DNA of 64,000 nt from Acidobacteriaceae bacterium (GTDB lineage Bacteria; Acidobacteriota; Terriglobia; Terriglobales; Acidobacteriaceae): contig JAOAPC010000010.1 in assembly GCA_025462735.1 (NCBI GenBank), positions 213,638-277,637 of the forward strand, written 5' to 3'. This document shows, piece by piece, positions 15,934 to 26,900 of this stretch. Under the pieces are notes generated by a model that saw only the letters and a list, made by a program, of their open reading frames with translations, did not search any database and was not told where the DNA came from. The translations under genes and the position numbers were made by a program. Numbering within the stretch: the stretch's first letter is position 1; each line of letters begins with the position of its first letter.

Positions 15934-18900
15934 CTAGAAGCTGAACTTTACTCCCAAGCGCATTTGACGGCTTAGTTGATAATACTGCGGAACTGTGAAT
16001 GCACTGTTCCGCGCTGCAGTAATACCTCTGCCTTTGAAGTTATTAAACTGCGCTTGAACATTGTACGGACGCTCAGCCGCGGCGTAGAACGGAGTGCCGT
16101 CCCCAATGTAGCAAGTTCCGAAGAACGACGGTTGTACCTGACATGGACTCGCGCCTGACTGGGCCGGGTTCAAGGTGATGTATTGATTCGTAACCGAAAG
16201 AGACGTAATGTCCTCGTTGTAACCGGTGACAGCACGCTGATTCAGCAAGTTAGTCGCATTTATGGTAAAGCTCAGCATCTTGGACTCAGTAATTTTGAAA
16301 TTCTGAGTGATGCCGAAGTCAGTCTGGGTGTACCACGGAGTACGCCGCGTGCGCGGAGAACCAAATGTGACCAACCCAGTCGTTGGATCTTGGCTCACAT
16401 CAACGAACTTGCCGCGATCCCACGCTTGTACGGCCCAACCACCATTTCCTGCACCGGTATCGAGAAAGCTCGTTATAGGCGACCCGCTGTACAGGTACTG
16501 GAAAATGCCGAAGTCAGTGGTGAATTTGTGCCATCCCAACTCATAGTAACCGTAGCCTTTGAATGTGTTAGGACGGTCGGTCGGCAACAGACCGCTCGAC
16601 GATCCGCCGGATGCGTTGTACTGGAAGTACGGCTCATCAAACGCACGGCTATTATTGGGTGAGCTGCGCCCGCCCTGTTGCCCGTCCGAAACGTCGGAAC
16701 TGGTCAGGCCGGTATAGTTACCGCGCAGCTTGCTGTAGGTATAGGAGAACATCCCACCGAAGTGATTGCTGGCGGCCTTGGTTAGACGGAATTCCACGCC
16801 GTCATAGCTGCGAGCTGCTGGAATCATTTTATTGACGGGATTCACCGCGCAGGGTTGACGTACCGGATTGGTGACCGACCAACCTGGCGCAGGGCAATCA
16901 GGGGTGCTGCCCGGATACAAGAAGCTATAAAAGCTATTGAATGTGCTCTCAACTCCTTGCCCGGGATTACCTATTACAAAGGTTTCGCTTCCGGCATTGG
17001 GCCCGCTCGACGCAATGATCGAAGAATCCTCGATTACGTGATCCAATCGGCGGCGATCCCAGCGGGCTTCAAGTGCCAGTGTCTTTGTCAGTTGGTAATC
17101 TACACCGAACACGCTTTCATGCTGCTCAAAAGGCTTCAATCCAGGCGTGACACCCGTCGAGGTCGCACTGCAGGTTGAGCAGCTAGTCGGGAATGAGCGG
17201 AAGTTAGTGTTCTCGATGAAGGTAAGACCGGCTGGTACGGTGCCACCAGCCCAGTTCGCTCCCGTACCTACGTCACCGATGCAATAATGTGTATTGCTGT
17301 TAAAGACCGGCCTAATGGAGGCGAGGTTGGCGGTGTCCAGAGCATAAATGCAATCGTTCCAAGTTTGTCCGCCGAAAGAGCTAATAGCAACGTTGAGTTT
17401 CATGATGTCGTAGAACTGCCCGTAATCTCCGAACACCTTCATTCTTCCGTCGCGGAACACGTCCCAAGCCAAGCCGATTCGGGGAGCTATCTTGTCACCC
17501 CAACTGAAGCTGATGGGATTGCCTTTGAGTCCAGCCGTGGTGCTGGCCGGCAGATATTCTTTGTCAAAGCGCACACCGTAATTGATGGTCAAGCCGTGAC
17601 CCATGGTCCACGAGTCTTGCGCAAACAGACCGTGGTTGAAGCTGGTCACACTACCCCTGGTTGAAAAGTCCGAAACGTCGATGTAGCCGTACAGTCCTGC
17701 GCAGGGCTGGCCGGGCACATTGTTGGCCGGGTTTTCACCATACGTAGTGAGGCAATTGTTCGCACCGACTTGGCTGTTCGGACTGTAAGTGCCCGCCTGC
17801 CCAACAAACAATTCCACATTCGGCTCGTTATAAGTTTGCAGAAGGTTGTTTTTCAGTCGGTTGAGCTGGTACCCAAACTTGAAGTTGTGCGTTCCCAGCC
17901 AGCCACTCTTAAAGAACGCTACGTCCTGGTCAAACTGGATCGCGCTATTCGCGTTGAAATGCGTGTAAAAGCTGCTGTATACGTCGTTAAAATGTCCTGG
18001 GACTTGCTGGTATACGGCAGGCAGAGGATTGTTGGCATTATCTAAGGCACCGTCTTTAGCGAGGCCGTCGGTTTGCCAGAAGTTCAAGGTGCCGCTCGTC
18101 GGATATCCGAAGTCGTGGTAGTTTTCGAAGTAATAACCGAAGCGGGTGGTAGAAACCAGGTGTGGAGTTAGCGTGATGTCGGCACCGAAGTTGAGGGTCT
18201 GATTGGGCGCCGTGTAGCCGACGCTGTGTGGGAAGGACCCCAATGGGTCATTGCCCGTATCCAAGTTCAATAAACCGGTGGTTGAATCGCCGTGCGGCAT
18301 GTTCACGCCAGTCTCGCGCTGGTACTGATACAGCCACGATGCGAATACACGGATCTTCTGTGTGGCAACCGCATCCACGCGACCTGTCGCGTAATAGGTC
18401 TGCTGGTTGCGGCTGAAGGGAATGCGTGCGCCGCCTGCCGGAACACTGGGAAGACCAATTCCAGGGCCGCCGACTGGGTAATCTACAAATCGCTCTTGGT
18501 TATACCACTCGGGGTTAAAGGCGGCGAAAGCGAAAATCCGGTCCTTAACGAGTGGTCCGCCAAAAGTGAATCCCGGGAACACATCACTGGTGTGATATCG
18601 CTTTGGTTGAAAAGTCTGCGTAGCTTGGTCAATATAGCCATTGGTGTTGTTAGTCGCGCCGCTTGGCAAAGTTCTGCCCGGAGCGGTAAGGAAGCTGTTC
18701 GGATCGTAGCGCGAATATGCTTGCGGGCTACCGTCCAGTGCATTGTTCTCAAACTGCGTAAACACCGACCCGTGATACGAGTTGGTGCCTTTCTTCATGA
18801 TCACGTTGACGACGCCACCAAGCGCGCCGCCATGCTCAGCCTCGATACCCGAGGTTTTAATCTGTACTTCCTGAATGAAGTCAAACGGCACGTTTGTGTG

Positions 18901-19572
18901 CGAGTAACCACCAATAAGGTTGGCCGTCTCTTGACCTTCGACAAGGTAGGAATTCTCGGCATCCGATGCGCCGCCAATTGAGAAGCCGTGGTCGCTGCCA
19001 TTGGTCGTACTACCCGGGGCTGCACCGCCGGAACCGTTGCTTGAAATATTATTCCCTTCCAACGGTTCGTTGCGGGCGGAAGGAGCAAACTGAATGACAG
19101 ACTGGAACGACCGTCCATGCGGAACGTCCTGAATGACGTCCTCAGTGATGTTCGTCATGCTGTGATTGGTGGTAACGTCGATCGCGGGAGTTTCACCGCT
19201 GACCTCTACAATGGTCTCCGTTTTACCGATCTGAAGCGAGAAATCGACAGTTGGAAGGTGGCCCGTTTCGAGGACTAAGCCGTCGTTTTTGGCAGTCGCG
19301 AAGCCTTCCGCTTTCACCGTAACCGAATAGGCGCCTGCGGGTAAATTGGCGAAGCGATAATAGCCGTTCTTATCTGTCAACACCTTCTTATCGCCTACCA
19401 GGGTGTTACCTGTGACCACCACCTGCGCGCCGCTCACAACGGCACCAGAGGTGTCCTTTACGGTGCCCTGCAAACCGGCGGTGGTTTCTTGCCCAAATAG
19501 TGTGGCAGCGAACAGCAAAAGCGCGCATACCTGCAGCACAACAAATTTTGAAGTCGATGAACAACGATTCAT
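15934..19572 (-). CDS. Oar-like TonB-dependent receptor 1
   Basis: About 1212 residues. A signal peptide (residues 1-28, ending LFGQ) precedes a carboxypeptidase-regulatory-like beta-sandwich (GLQGTVKDTSGAVVSGAQVVV...GYYRFANLPAGAYSVTV). A TonB plug domain with DVPHGRSFQSVIQFAPS follows, then a very large beta-barrel ending in Phe (LGVKFSF), as outer-membrane barrels do. It would take up large substrates across the outer membrane with TonB-ExbBD energy. This Oar/SusC-like type is greatly expanded in Acidobacteriota, and substrates are mostly unknown. Start 19572 is chosen because AGGAGA lies 8 nt upstream; the longer frame from 19614 lacks a site. Four Cys in the short stretch TSCSTCSATSTG and others in loops suggest disulphides. 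Confidence 0.92.
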   Translation of the reverse strand: MNRCSSTSKFVVLQVCALLLFAATLFGQETTAGLQGTVKDTSGAVVSGAQVVVTGNTLVGDKKVLTDKNGYYRFANLPAGAYSVTVKAEGFATAKNDGLVLETGHLPTVDFSLQIGKTETIVEVSGETPAIDVTTNHSMTNITEDVIQDVPHGRSFQSVIQFAPSARNEPLEGNNISSNGSGGAAPGSTTNGSDHGFSIGGASDAENSYLVEGQETANLIGGYSHTNVPFDFIQEVQIKTSGIEAEHGGALGGVVNVIMKKGTNSYHGSVFTQFENNALDGSPQAYSRYDPNSFLTAPGRTLPSGATNNTNGYIDQATQTFQPKRYHTSDVFPGFTFGGPLVKDRIFAFAAFNPEWYNQERFVDYPVGGPGIGLPSVPAGGARIPFSRNQQTYYATGRVDAVATQKIRVFASWLYQYQRETGVNMPHGDSTTGLLNLDTGNDPLGSFPHSVGYTAPNQTLNFGADITLTPHLVSTTRFGYYFENYHDFGYPTSGTLNFWQTDGLAKDGALDNANNPLPAVYQQVPGHFNDVYSSFYTHFNANSAIQFDQDVAFFKSGWLGTHNFKFGYQLNRLKNNLLQTYNEPNVELFVGQAGTYSPNSQVGANNCLTTYGENPANNVPGQPCAGLYGYIDVSDFSTRGSVTSFNHGLFAQDSWTMGHGLTINYGVRFDKEYLPASTTAGLKGNPISFSWGDKIAPRIGLAWDVFRDGRMKVFGDYGQFYDIMKLNVAISSFGGQTWNDCIYALDTANLASIRPVFNSNTHYCIGDVGTGANWAGGTVPAGLTFIENTNFRSFPTSCSTCSATSTGVTPGLKPFEQHESVFGVDYQLTKTLALEARWDRRRLDHVIEDSSIIASSGPNAGSETFVIGNPGQGVESTFNSFYSFLYPGSTPDCPAPGWSVTNPVRQPCAVNPVNKMIPAARSYDGVEFRLTKAASNHFGGMFSYTYSKLRGNYTGLTSSDVSDGQQGGRSSPNNSRAFDEPYFQYNASGGSSSGLLPTDRPNTFKGYGYYELGWHKFTTDFGIFQYLYSGSPITSFLDTGAGNGGWAVQAWDRGKFVDVSQDPTTGLVTFGSPRTRRTPWYTQTDFGITQNFKITESKMLSFTINATNLLNQRAVTGYNEDITSLSVTNQYITLNPAQSGASPCQVQPSFFGTCYIGDGTPFYAAAERPYNVQAQFNNFKGRGITAARNSAFTVPQYYQLSRQMRLGVKFSF

Positions 19573-19876
19573 GCGGTGTCTCCTAAGCAGAAAAAAATCT
19601 TGGTTTTTGTGCATAACTGAGAATGGACGATGGCTTAAACGAACCTGTAGAACCTATGTACGAGTGCAACTCTAAGTCCAAAAGTCGGTTTAGCGGTAAG
19701 TAGTAGGTATTACAGGAGCTTACGTCCCAAGTCGAGCGAGTATCACGGTTGTATTTATTCCAAAAACCGGATGGAAGGAGGAGGGACTATATGAAATCCG
19801 GTATATTGTCGGCGAAAAGGCCTTAGGTTTCGGGTAAGGTTCGTTTGACCTTTACAACAACGAGTCGCGACAGGAG
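19573..19876. other. Intergenic region upstream of TonB receptor 1
   Basis: About 300 bp, presumably holding the receptor promoter and 5' leader. No convincing -35/-10 pair, hairpin or small gene was found. Confidence 0.35.
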
Positions 19877-20824
19877 CTACCCCACCCGCTTCACGATTGG
19901 CGTATTCATTTTGTACTTGCGCTCGACCACATCTCCACTCGCATCCTTCACTCGCAGGACAAATGTGGGCAGGTCGCCTTCTTTGCCAAAATCTTCGCGC
20001 GAGACGGTCGCCGGAAGCATGCCATTCAGGTTGCGTTCGCGGTAGGCAGTCTCATAGCGGTGGCGGTGAACGTTCCAGGTGAAAACACGGGCCTGGTTAA
20101 AGTCGAAGGGCTGACCGTCTTTGGCTTCGGTAAGCAGCATCAGGTATTGAGGAATTTTCTTGTCGCCGTCGTTTACTTCATTGAGCACGAAGCAGCCGAC
20201 GATGCGCTGGCCCTCGGCATATTGGGCGACATCGAGTGGGACGTCAAGATCGATCATGCGGCCCAGCACCCATCCCACATGGCCTTGCTGGTCGCGGGCC
20301 AGCCACCAATCTTCCATTGGCTTGAGTTGTTTTGCACCAGCCGGCAGCTGGACCTGAGCGCCAGGAAGGTTTTTCTCCACGGTGGCGCGCTTCAGCACTG
20401 AAACTTTTGCGCCTTGCGCAAGCTGATAAAGGTGCTCGGTGTCGCGGCCAGGCTCGATGTGCAGATTGGTATCGTTGCGTGTGGTCGCGATGCCTTCGAC
20501 GGGTGAGTCCTTCGCTTGTTGCTGCATTTTCTGGAAACCGTCGAAGACCTGCTGAGTTACCAAGTAGCGTTGCTCGACCCAGCCCTCCGATCCACTCGTG
20601 GTCCGAACTTTGGAGAAGCGCTTTTCGCGATCGAGCACCTCCACGCGGTCGCCGTTCTTGGCAGTTCCGACCTTGTTATAGACCTGCGAGAGCTGGTCGC
20701 GAAGCGTGACTTGCGGAGCCGAGACGTAGTCAATCTCAAGCACGTGGTGACGGCCTCGACCGCAGCCGCTGAGCAAGGCCGTGGCCGCGATGACGAAAAC
20801 TAGACTCTTGCAGGGGTAATTCAC
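19877..20824 (-). CDS. SH3-domain lipoprotein
   Basis: A 315-residue lipoprotein. The signal peptide ends in the lipobox LLSGC, with Cys at residue 21. Two bacterial SH3-like segments are visible. One is at about residues 50-85 (VGTAKNGDRVEVLDREKRFSKVRTTSGSEGWVEQRYL). The second is at about 115-195 (TNLHIEPGRDTEHLYQLAQGAKVSVLKRA...WWLARDQQGHVGWVLGRMI). Such domains usually bind cell-wall peptides or act as structural modules. The C-terminal 120 residues are unassigned. The start is GTG at 20824, with no in-frame ATG before the hydrophobic core. It lies upstream of the TonB receptor on the same strand, but 300 bp apart. Confidence 0.78.
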   Translation of the reverse strand: MNYPCKSLVFVIAATALLSGCGRGRHHVLEIDYVSAPQVTLRDQLSQVYNKVGTAKNGDRVEVLDREKRFSKVRTTSGSEGWVEQRYLVTQQVFDGFQKMQQQAKDSPVEGIATTRNDTNLHIEPGRDTEHLYQLAQGAKVSVLKRATVEKNLPGAQVQLPAGAKQLKPMEDWWLARDQQGHVGWVLGRMIDLDVPLDVAQYAEGQRIVGCFVLNEVNDGDKKIPQYLMLLTEAKDGQPFDFNQARVFTWNVHRHRYETAYRERNLNGMLPATVSREDFGKEGDLPTFVLRVKDASGDVVERKYKMNTPIVKRVG

Positions 20825-20875
20825 GGATAGGAATCAATATAGCGCAGCGGTCCAGAGATGCCAGTTACGAACGGA

Positions 20876-20990
20876 TGTCCTCTGCCCCTCTGTGTCCCGC
20901 GTCTCGCTCGGTGGAGCTGTGGTTCTCTCTGTTTCTCCAGCGTCTCTCTGTGTACCTCTGTACTTCTCTGTGTTCCTCTGTGGTTTGCTT
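20876..20990 (-). repeat. Degenerate CACAGAG short tandem repeat
   Basis: Read on the minus strand, about ten imperfect units of the type (A/T)ACACAGAGRA recur with a period near 11-12 bp, for example ACCACAGAGG, AACACAGAGAAG, TACAGAGGT and ACACAGAGAG. It lies between ilvA and the SH3 lipoprotein gene. This matches a class of CACAGAG-type intergenic repeats found in many environmental genomes. There are no unique spacers, so it is not CRISPR. Confidence 0.7.
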
Positions 20991-21025
20991 TTGTTTTTTG
21001 GGGACGGCGGAAGCACAAAGAGCGA

Positions 21026-22285
21026 CTACAGGATTCGCTCATGAACATACCCGCTGGCGCTGAGTGCGGAAAGTAGCTCGGCAATGTGATCTGGGCCACG
21101 AGTTTCCATGGTGATGTCGATTGCGGTGTCGCCTAGGTTAACACCGTAGTATGCACGGTCGTATGACGTCTCGACGATGTTGGCGCGATGCTGGGCCAAT
21201 ATTCCGGTGAGCCGATGCAGAGCTCCGGGATAATCGGGCAGGTGGACACGCAAGCGCACCAGGCGTCCGTCTTTCACCAGGCCGCGCTCCATAATTCGTG
21301 AGAGCAGGCTTACATCAATATTCCCCCCGCAAACAAGCACCGCGACTTTCTTGCCACTGAGCGGCGTCTTGCGATTGATGAGGGCTGCAATCGCCGCCGC
21401 ACCCGCGCCCTCGGCCAGCGTCTTCTCGCGCTCGAGCAGAAGAAGAATCGCATTGGCGATTTCTTCTTCGTCCACGGTCACGATGTCGTCGACATATTTC
21501 TGGATCAGCGGCAGCGTTTTTTCGCCGGCGCGCCGAACCGCGATTCCGTCGGCGATAGTGGCGGCTGGGCTTAGGGTCACCGGATGGCCCTCGGCAATCG
21601 CCACTTTCATAGATGGCAATCGCGCCGGCTGAACACCAATGACGCGCACCTTAGAATTCGTTTCTTTGATTGCGCACGCTACGCCCGCAATCAACCCGCC
21701 TCCGCCGATCGGAGCGATAACGGCTTCGATGTCCGGAACTTGCTCCAGGATCTCGAGGCCCATCGTGCCTTGGCCGGCGATCACCACCTCGTCGTCGAAA
21801 GGGTGTACGAACGTCATGCCGAACTGCTGGCTGCGGCGAACCGCTTCTTCGCAGGCTTCGTCATAATTCGCGCCGTGTAGGATGACTTCCGCACCGTAAC
21901 TTTTGGTGGCTGAAACTTTGATCAGCGGCGTGGTCAGCGGCATGCAAATCTGCGCGCGAATTCCATGCCGCCCGGCATGATAGGCCACGCCTTGCGCATG
22001 ATTTCCTGCCGAGGCTGCGATCACTCCGCGAGAACGTTCATCCGCACTCAGCGTGAGCAGCTTGTTCAATGCGCCGCGTTCTTTGAACGCGCCAGTTCGC
22101 TGCAGGTTATCAAGCTTGAGGTAAACGGAATTCTCCGTGAGCTGGGAAAAATATTCCGAGCGCGCGCACGGGGAGAGATAAATCGAATCGCGGATGCGGG
22201 CCAATGCCGTATGAATCTCGTGGAGCGAGACCCCAGGCTGTGGAGCTTTGGCTGGCTTGGTTGGCATCAGGATCGGCTTAGACAT
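21026..22285 (-). CDS. ilvA: Threonine dehydratase with ACT domain
   Basis: A 419-residue PLP enzyme converting L-threonine to 2-oxobutanoate, the first step of isoleucine synthesis. The PLP lysine is K68 in QRTGAFKERGA. SAGNHAQGVAYHA and the glycine loop IGGGGLIAGVA bind the cofactor phosphate. A single C-terminal ACT domain (about 335-419, RLRVHLPDYPGALHRLTGILAQ) is present, giving the short form of about 400 residues rather than the 510-residue E. coli IlvA. Short forms can be biosynthetic or catabolic (TdcB lacks ACT), and the ACT domain favours feedback regulation. No ilv operon is adjacent. CACAGAG-type repeats flank the gene on both sides. Confidence 0.92.
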   Translation of the reverse strand: MSKPILMPTKPAKAPQPGVSLHEIHTALARIRDSIYLSPCARSEYFSQLTENSVYLKLDNLQRTGAFKERGALNKLLTLSADERSRGVIAASAGNHAQGVAYHAGRHGIRAQICMPLTTPLIKVSATKSYGAEVILHGANYDEACEEAVRRSQQFGMTFVHPFDDEVVIAGQGTMGLEILEQVPDIEAVIAPIGGGGLIAGVACAIKETNSKVRVIGVQPARLPSMKVAIAEGHPVTLSPAATIADGIAVRRAGEKTLPLIQKYVDDIVTVDEEEIANAILLLLEREKTLAEGAGAAAIAALINRKTPLSGKKVAVLVCGGNIDVSLLSRIMERGLVKDGRLVRLRVHLPDYPGALHRLTGILAQHRANIVETSYDRAYYGVNLGDTAIDITMETRGPDHIAELLSALSASGYVHERIL

Positions 22286-22344
22286 TGTGACAGGTTTTGT
22301 CTGCGCGCTTTTTGCGTTTAGTCTGCGTTCTCAGCGGCTAGATA

Positions 22345-22390
22345 GCCACGGAGTTCGCAAAGGCAGCGCCGAGATCGCGGAGAAAGGCAA
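22345..22390 (+). repeat. Possible second CACAGAG-type repeat
   Basis: CCACGGAGTTCGCAAAGG and the following CGAGATCGCGGAGAAAGG have the same purine-rich period as the repeat downstream of ilvA, in opposite orientation. The copy is degenerate and its membership is uncertain. Confidence 0.35.
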
Positions 22391-22441
22391 TTCTAATCCC
22401 GCGACGCGATCTCTTAAAACTGGCTGCTCGGCATTCTATCT

Positions 22442-23902
22442 TCAGGCTGAGACCAGGTCTCGCCGTAGTTTCGCCTTGGCCGGGGGCTGAACGGATTGTT
22501 TACTCAAGTAGACGTCCATCGACTCCGCGGCCTTTCGTCCTTCCGCGATTGCCCACACCACCAGGGATTGTCCTCGGCGCATGTCGCCGGCCGCAAAGAC
22601 GCCCGCAACCGACGACATGTAATCGACCCCAGTTTCCACGTTCCCGCGCAGGTCCAGCTTCGCGCCCAACTGATCGATCATGCCGTTACGTACTGGGCCG
22701 CTGAATCCCATTGCCAGCAGAATCAGATCCGCGTCCATGACGAACTCGCTGCCGGGGATCGGCTCAAACTTCGGTGGCGGGCCGACTTTGATTCCGTGCA
22801 ACTGCTTTACGTTTCCGCTTGCATCACCGGTCAACTTAGTTGTGGCGATACTCCATTCGCGCATGCCGCCTTCTTCGTGCGCACCCTCCACGCGCAACTG
22901 CATCGGCCACAGCGGCCAAGGGGTGAGCGGGGATCGGTCGGCGGGCGGCATCGGCATAATTTCGAACTGATAAACCGAAATCGCCTTTTGGCGGTGCACG
23001 GTGCCAAGGCAGTCCGCTCCGGTGTCTCCGCCACCAATAATAATGACGCGCTTGCCGGTTGCCAGAATATCCTGCGCGCGATCGAGCATGTCGCCATAAC
23101 ATCGCTTGTTGGCCTGCGGCAAGAAATCCATCGCGAAATGGACGCCCTTCAATTCCCTTCCAGGAACATTCAAATCACGCGGTGCTTCGGCGCCTCCGGC
23201 GAGAAGAATTGCGTCGAACTCGCGTTGCAAATCTTCAACTGGAACTGAGTGTCCGACGTGCGCGTTAACCACCAACTTCACGCCTTCGGTTTCCATCTGT
23301 TCCAGACGGCGATCGACAATGCGCTTCTCCATTTTGAATTCGGGGATACCGTAACGCAGGAGTCCGCCGATACGATCGGCCTTCTCATAGACTGTGACCC
23401 AGTGTCCGGCGCGATTTAGCTGCTGCGCTGCGGCCAGTCCTGCCGGGCCTGAACCTACAATTGCAACTTTCTTTCCAGTACGGAACTTAGGCGGCTCTGG
23501 GCGAATGAGGCCTTCATCGAAACCACGCTCGACAACGCTCTTTTCAATCTGCTTGATGGTGACTGCCGGCTCGTTAATACCTAACACACACGCCGCTTCG
23601 CATGGCGCGGGACAAATGCGTCCAGTGAATTCTGGGAAATTGTTGGTCGAGTGAAGCTGGCGCACGGCTTCTTTCCAGCGGCCCCGGTAAACCAGATCAT
23701 TCCAATCAGGAATCAGATTATTGACCGGACAACCGGTGTGGCAGAACGGCACGCCACAATCCATGCAACGCGCGCCTTGCGTACGAAGCTTTTCCTCGGG
23801 GAAGTCCTGGTAAATCTCAAACCAATCGTTCACCCGCTCTGGAACCGGACGACGCACGGCACTTTCGCGGCCATGCTCTATAAAACCCGAGGCCTTACCC
23901 AT
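22442..23902 (-). CDS. gltD: Glutamate synthase small (beta) subunit
   Basis: A 486-residue NADPH-oxidising subunit that passes electrons to GltB for glutamate synthesis from glutamine and 2-oxoglutarate. Cysteines for the [4Fe-4S] clusters lie near the N-terminus: [17 protein letters not shown] (about 47-63) and CPAPCEAAC (about 97-105). The FAD site is [21 protein letters not shown] (about 146). The NADPH site is [15 protein letters not shown]. The C-terminal FAD element is [28 protein letters not shown]. The length is typical (about 480-490). The start ATG 23902 overlaps the gltB stop by 8 nt, giving translational coupling. Confidence 0.97.
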   Translation of the reverse strand: MGKASGFIEHGRESAVRRPVPERVNDWFEIYQDFPEEKLRTQGARCMDCGVPFCHTGCPVNNLIPDWNDLVYRGRWKEAVRQLHSTNNFPEFTGRICPAPCEAACVLGINEPAVTIKQIEKSVVERGFDEGLIRPEPPKFRTGKKVAIVGSGPAGLAAAQQLNRAGHWVTVYEKADRIGGLLRYGIPEFKMEKRIVDRRLEQMETEGVKLVVNAHVGHSVPVEDLQREFDAILLAGGAEAPRDLNVPGRELKGVHFAMDFLPQANKRCYGDMLDRAQDILATGKRVIIIGGGDTGADCLGTVHRQKAISVYQFEIMPMPPADRSPLTPWPLWPMQLRVEGAHEEGGMREWSIATTKLTGDASGNVKQLHGIKVGPPPKFEPIPGSEFVMDADLILLAMGFSGPVRNGMIDQLGAKLDLRGNVETGVDYMSSVAGVFAAGDMRRGQSLVVWAIAEGRKAAESMDVYLSKQSVQPPAKAKLRRDLVSA

Positions 23903-26900
23903 GCAGTGCCTCCACGAGTTCCGGCACTGGAAGCGGCCGCCCAGGGATATATTGCTGACGGCTGCGAGTCACACCCAGCACGCGCTTAAATTCATGCGGG
24001 AAAATTTTGATGAAGCGTGGCAGCATTTCCTGCCAGTTATCCAGAATGTTTTTCGCGCGCTTGCTTCGGGTGAGATCGAAATGTTTCTCGACTAAGTCCC
24101 GCACTAGTTGGACATCGCGCGGTTCGATCACCGGTTCCAGGTCAACCGACGCAAGATTGCATCGCTTCTCAGTGAAATCGCCTCGTTCGTCGCAGACGTA
24201 AGCAATACCTCCGCTCATTCCAGCTGCAAAATTTCTTCCGCAGGAACCGAGCACAATCACGAGGCCGTTGGTCATGTATTCGCAACCGTGGTCGCCGACA
24301 CCCTCCACCACTGCGGTTGCGCCGGAATTGCGCACTGCGAAGCGTTCTCCAGCAACTCCGCTGAAGTACGCCTCACCGCTGGTCGCGCCGTAGAGTACAA
24401 CGTTGCCGATCAAAATATTCTCTTCCGCTGCAAAACCGGAGTTCTTCGAGGGATAGACGACCACCCTGCCACCCGAAAGTCCTTTGCCCACATAATCGTT
24501 GGCATCGCCTTCAAGCGTCATGGTCACGCCCTTCGCCAAAAATGCGCCAAAACTTTGCCCCGCCGAACCTTCGAACTTGATGCGGATGGTGTCATCGGGC
24601 AAGCCCTCTGATCCATAGCGTCCCGCGATTTCTCCACTGAGCATGGCGCCTACCGTGCGATGCACGTTGCGAATCGGGAAGCTCATCTCAATCGGTGTCC
24701 GGTTTTCAATCGCGTCTTTTGCTCCCGCAATCAATTCATGATCGAGCGCCTTCTCCAGCCCGTGATCTTGTGCCTGCACGCAGTGGCGGGCCACGCGGCC
24801 GGGCAGCGGCGGATTGTAGAGGATCGCTGAAAGATCGATTCCTCGTGCCTTCCAGTGGTCGACCGCAGGCTGCACATCAAGCATGTCAACGCGACCGACC
24901 ATTTCGTTAACTTTGCGGAAGCCCAGTTCCGCCATGTACTGCCTCACCTGCTCGGCGATAAAGAAGAAGAAGTTAATTACGTGCTCGGGCTGTCCGGCAA
25001 ATTTTTTGCGAAGCGCCGGATCTTGTGTCGCGATTCCTACGGAGCAAGTATTCAGGTGGCACTTTCGCAGCATAATGCAGCCCAGAGCGACCAGAGGCGC
25101 CGTGGCAAATCCGAATTCCTCCGCGCCGAGCAACGCGGCAATGACAACGTCACGACCGGTTTGTAGCTTGCCATCAGTCTGCACACGAATGCGGCTGCGC
25201 AGGTCGTTCATCAAAAGGACCTGCTGCGTCTCTGCGAGGCCAAGCTCCCACGGGATGCCCGCATGCTTGATCGAACTAAGCGGCGATGCCCCGGTTCCAC
25301 CACTGTCGCCGGAGATAAGAACAACGTCCGCATGGGCCTTCGCGACACCTGCAGCCACCGTCCCAACTCCAATTTCAGAAACCAGTTTCACTGAAATTCG
25401 CGCCTTCGGATTCGTGTTTTTCAGGTCGTAGATCAGTTGCGCGAGATCTTCAATCGAATAAATGTCGTGGTGCGGCGGCGGCGAAATAAGCCCAACACCC
25501 GGAATCGAATGCCGCAGGCGAGCGATGACATCATCGACTTTGTGGCCTGGAAGCTGCCCGCCTTCGCCGGGCTTCGCGCCCTGCGCCATCTTGATCTGCA
25601 ACTCTTCCGCATTCACCAGGTAATGGGCAGTCACGCCGAAGCGCGCCGAGGCCACTTGCTTGATAGCGCTGCGGCGCCAGTCGCCGTTAGCATCCTTGTT
25701 ATAGCGTTCTTCGTCCTCGCCGCCTTCGCCGGTGTTGGACTTGCCCCCGATCCGGTTCATTGCAATCGCCAACGTCTCATGCGCTTCTTTGCTGATGGAG
25801 CCAAATGACATAGCTCCAGTAGTAAACCGCTTGACGATTTCTTTCGTGGGCTCGACTTGTTCTATCGATACGGGCTTGCGTGCTTTTTTGATCTTCATCA
25901 AGCTGCGCAGAGTTGCAAGGTTACGGCTTTGAGTGTCGATTAGTTCGGCATATTCTTCGAAGGTCTTAAAGTTTTGCTCGCGCACGCTGTGCTGCAGCTT
26001 GCTGATGGTCTCGGGGTTCAGCAGGTGATATTCGCCATTCACCCGGAAGTGGTAGCTGCCGCCGACCGCAAGCTCGGTGTCCGCATCCGTCACCGCACGG
26101 AACGCGAACTCATGTTTCAGTTGCGCTTCGCGCGCCAACACATCCAGCCCTACGCCTCCGATTCGCGAAGTGGTTCCAGCAAAATAAGCTTCGACCAGGT
26201 CTTTGTTAAGGCCGATGGCCTCGAAGACCTGGGCTCCACGATAGCTTTGCAGCGTCGAGATACCCATCTTGGAGAACGTTTTTAGCAGGCCTTTGTTGAC
26301 CGCCTTTATGAAGTGCTTGACTGCAACATCGGGAGTCATGCTGCCCGGCAGATAACCCCTTCCCGCCAAATCCTCCAAAGTTTCGATCGCGAGATAAGGA
26401 TTGATAGCGCTGGCGCCATATCCGATCAACAATGCAAAATGCATGACCTCGCGCGGCTCACCGGATTCGATAATGAGTGCGACCTGAGTACGAGTTTCCT
26501 CACGGACCAACAAGTTGTGGACCGCTGACAATGCCAGCAGACTGGGAATGGGAGCATAATCCTTGTCCACTCCGCGGTCCGACAAAATGAGCAATGTGTA
26601 GCCGGACTTGACTGCCAGCGAAGCCCGTCGCGAAACCTCATCCAGAGCCGAACGTAATCCAAATTCACCATCGGCAGCGCGAAACAACGCGGGAAGAGTT
26701 ATGGCCAGCAGGTCTCCGCGTGAAACGCGGCGCAGTTTTTCGAGATCGCGATTGGTCAAAATCGGATGCGGCAACTTCAGTGTGTGGCAATTTTCCGGCG
26801 TTTCGTCGAGGATGTTGCGCTCGGTCCCGATGTAGCTAATGAGCGACATCACCATCTCTTCGCGGATGGGATCAATCGGCGGATTGGTGACCTGCGCGAA

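Noticed and set aside
20876..20990. CRISPR array
   Set aside because: Units are degenerate, about 11-12 bp long and have no unique spacers; there are no cas genes.
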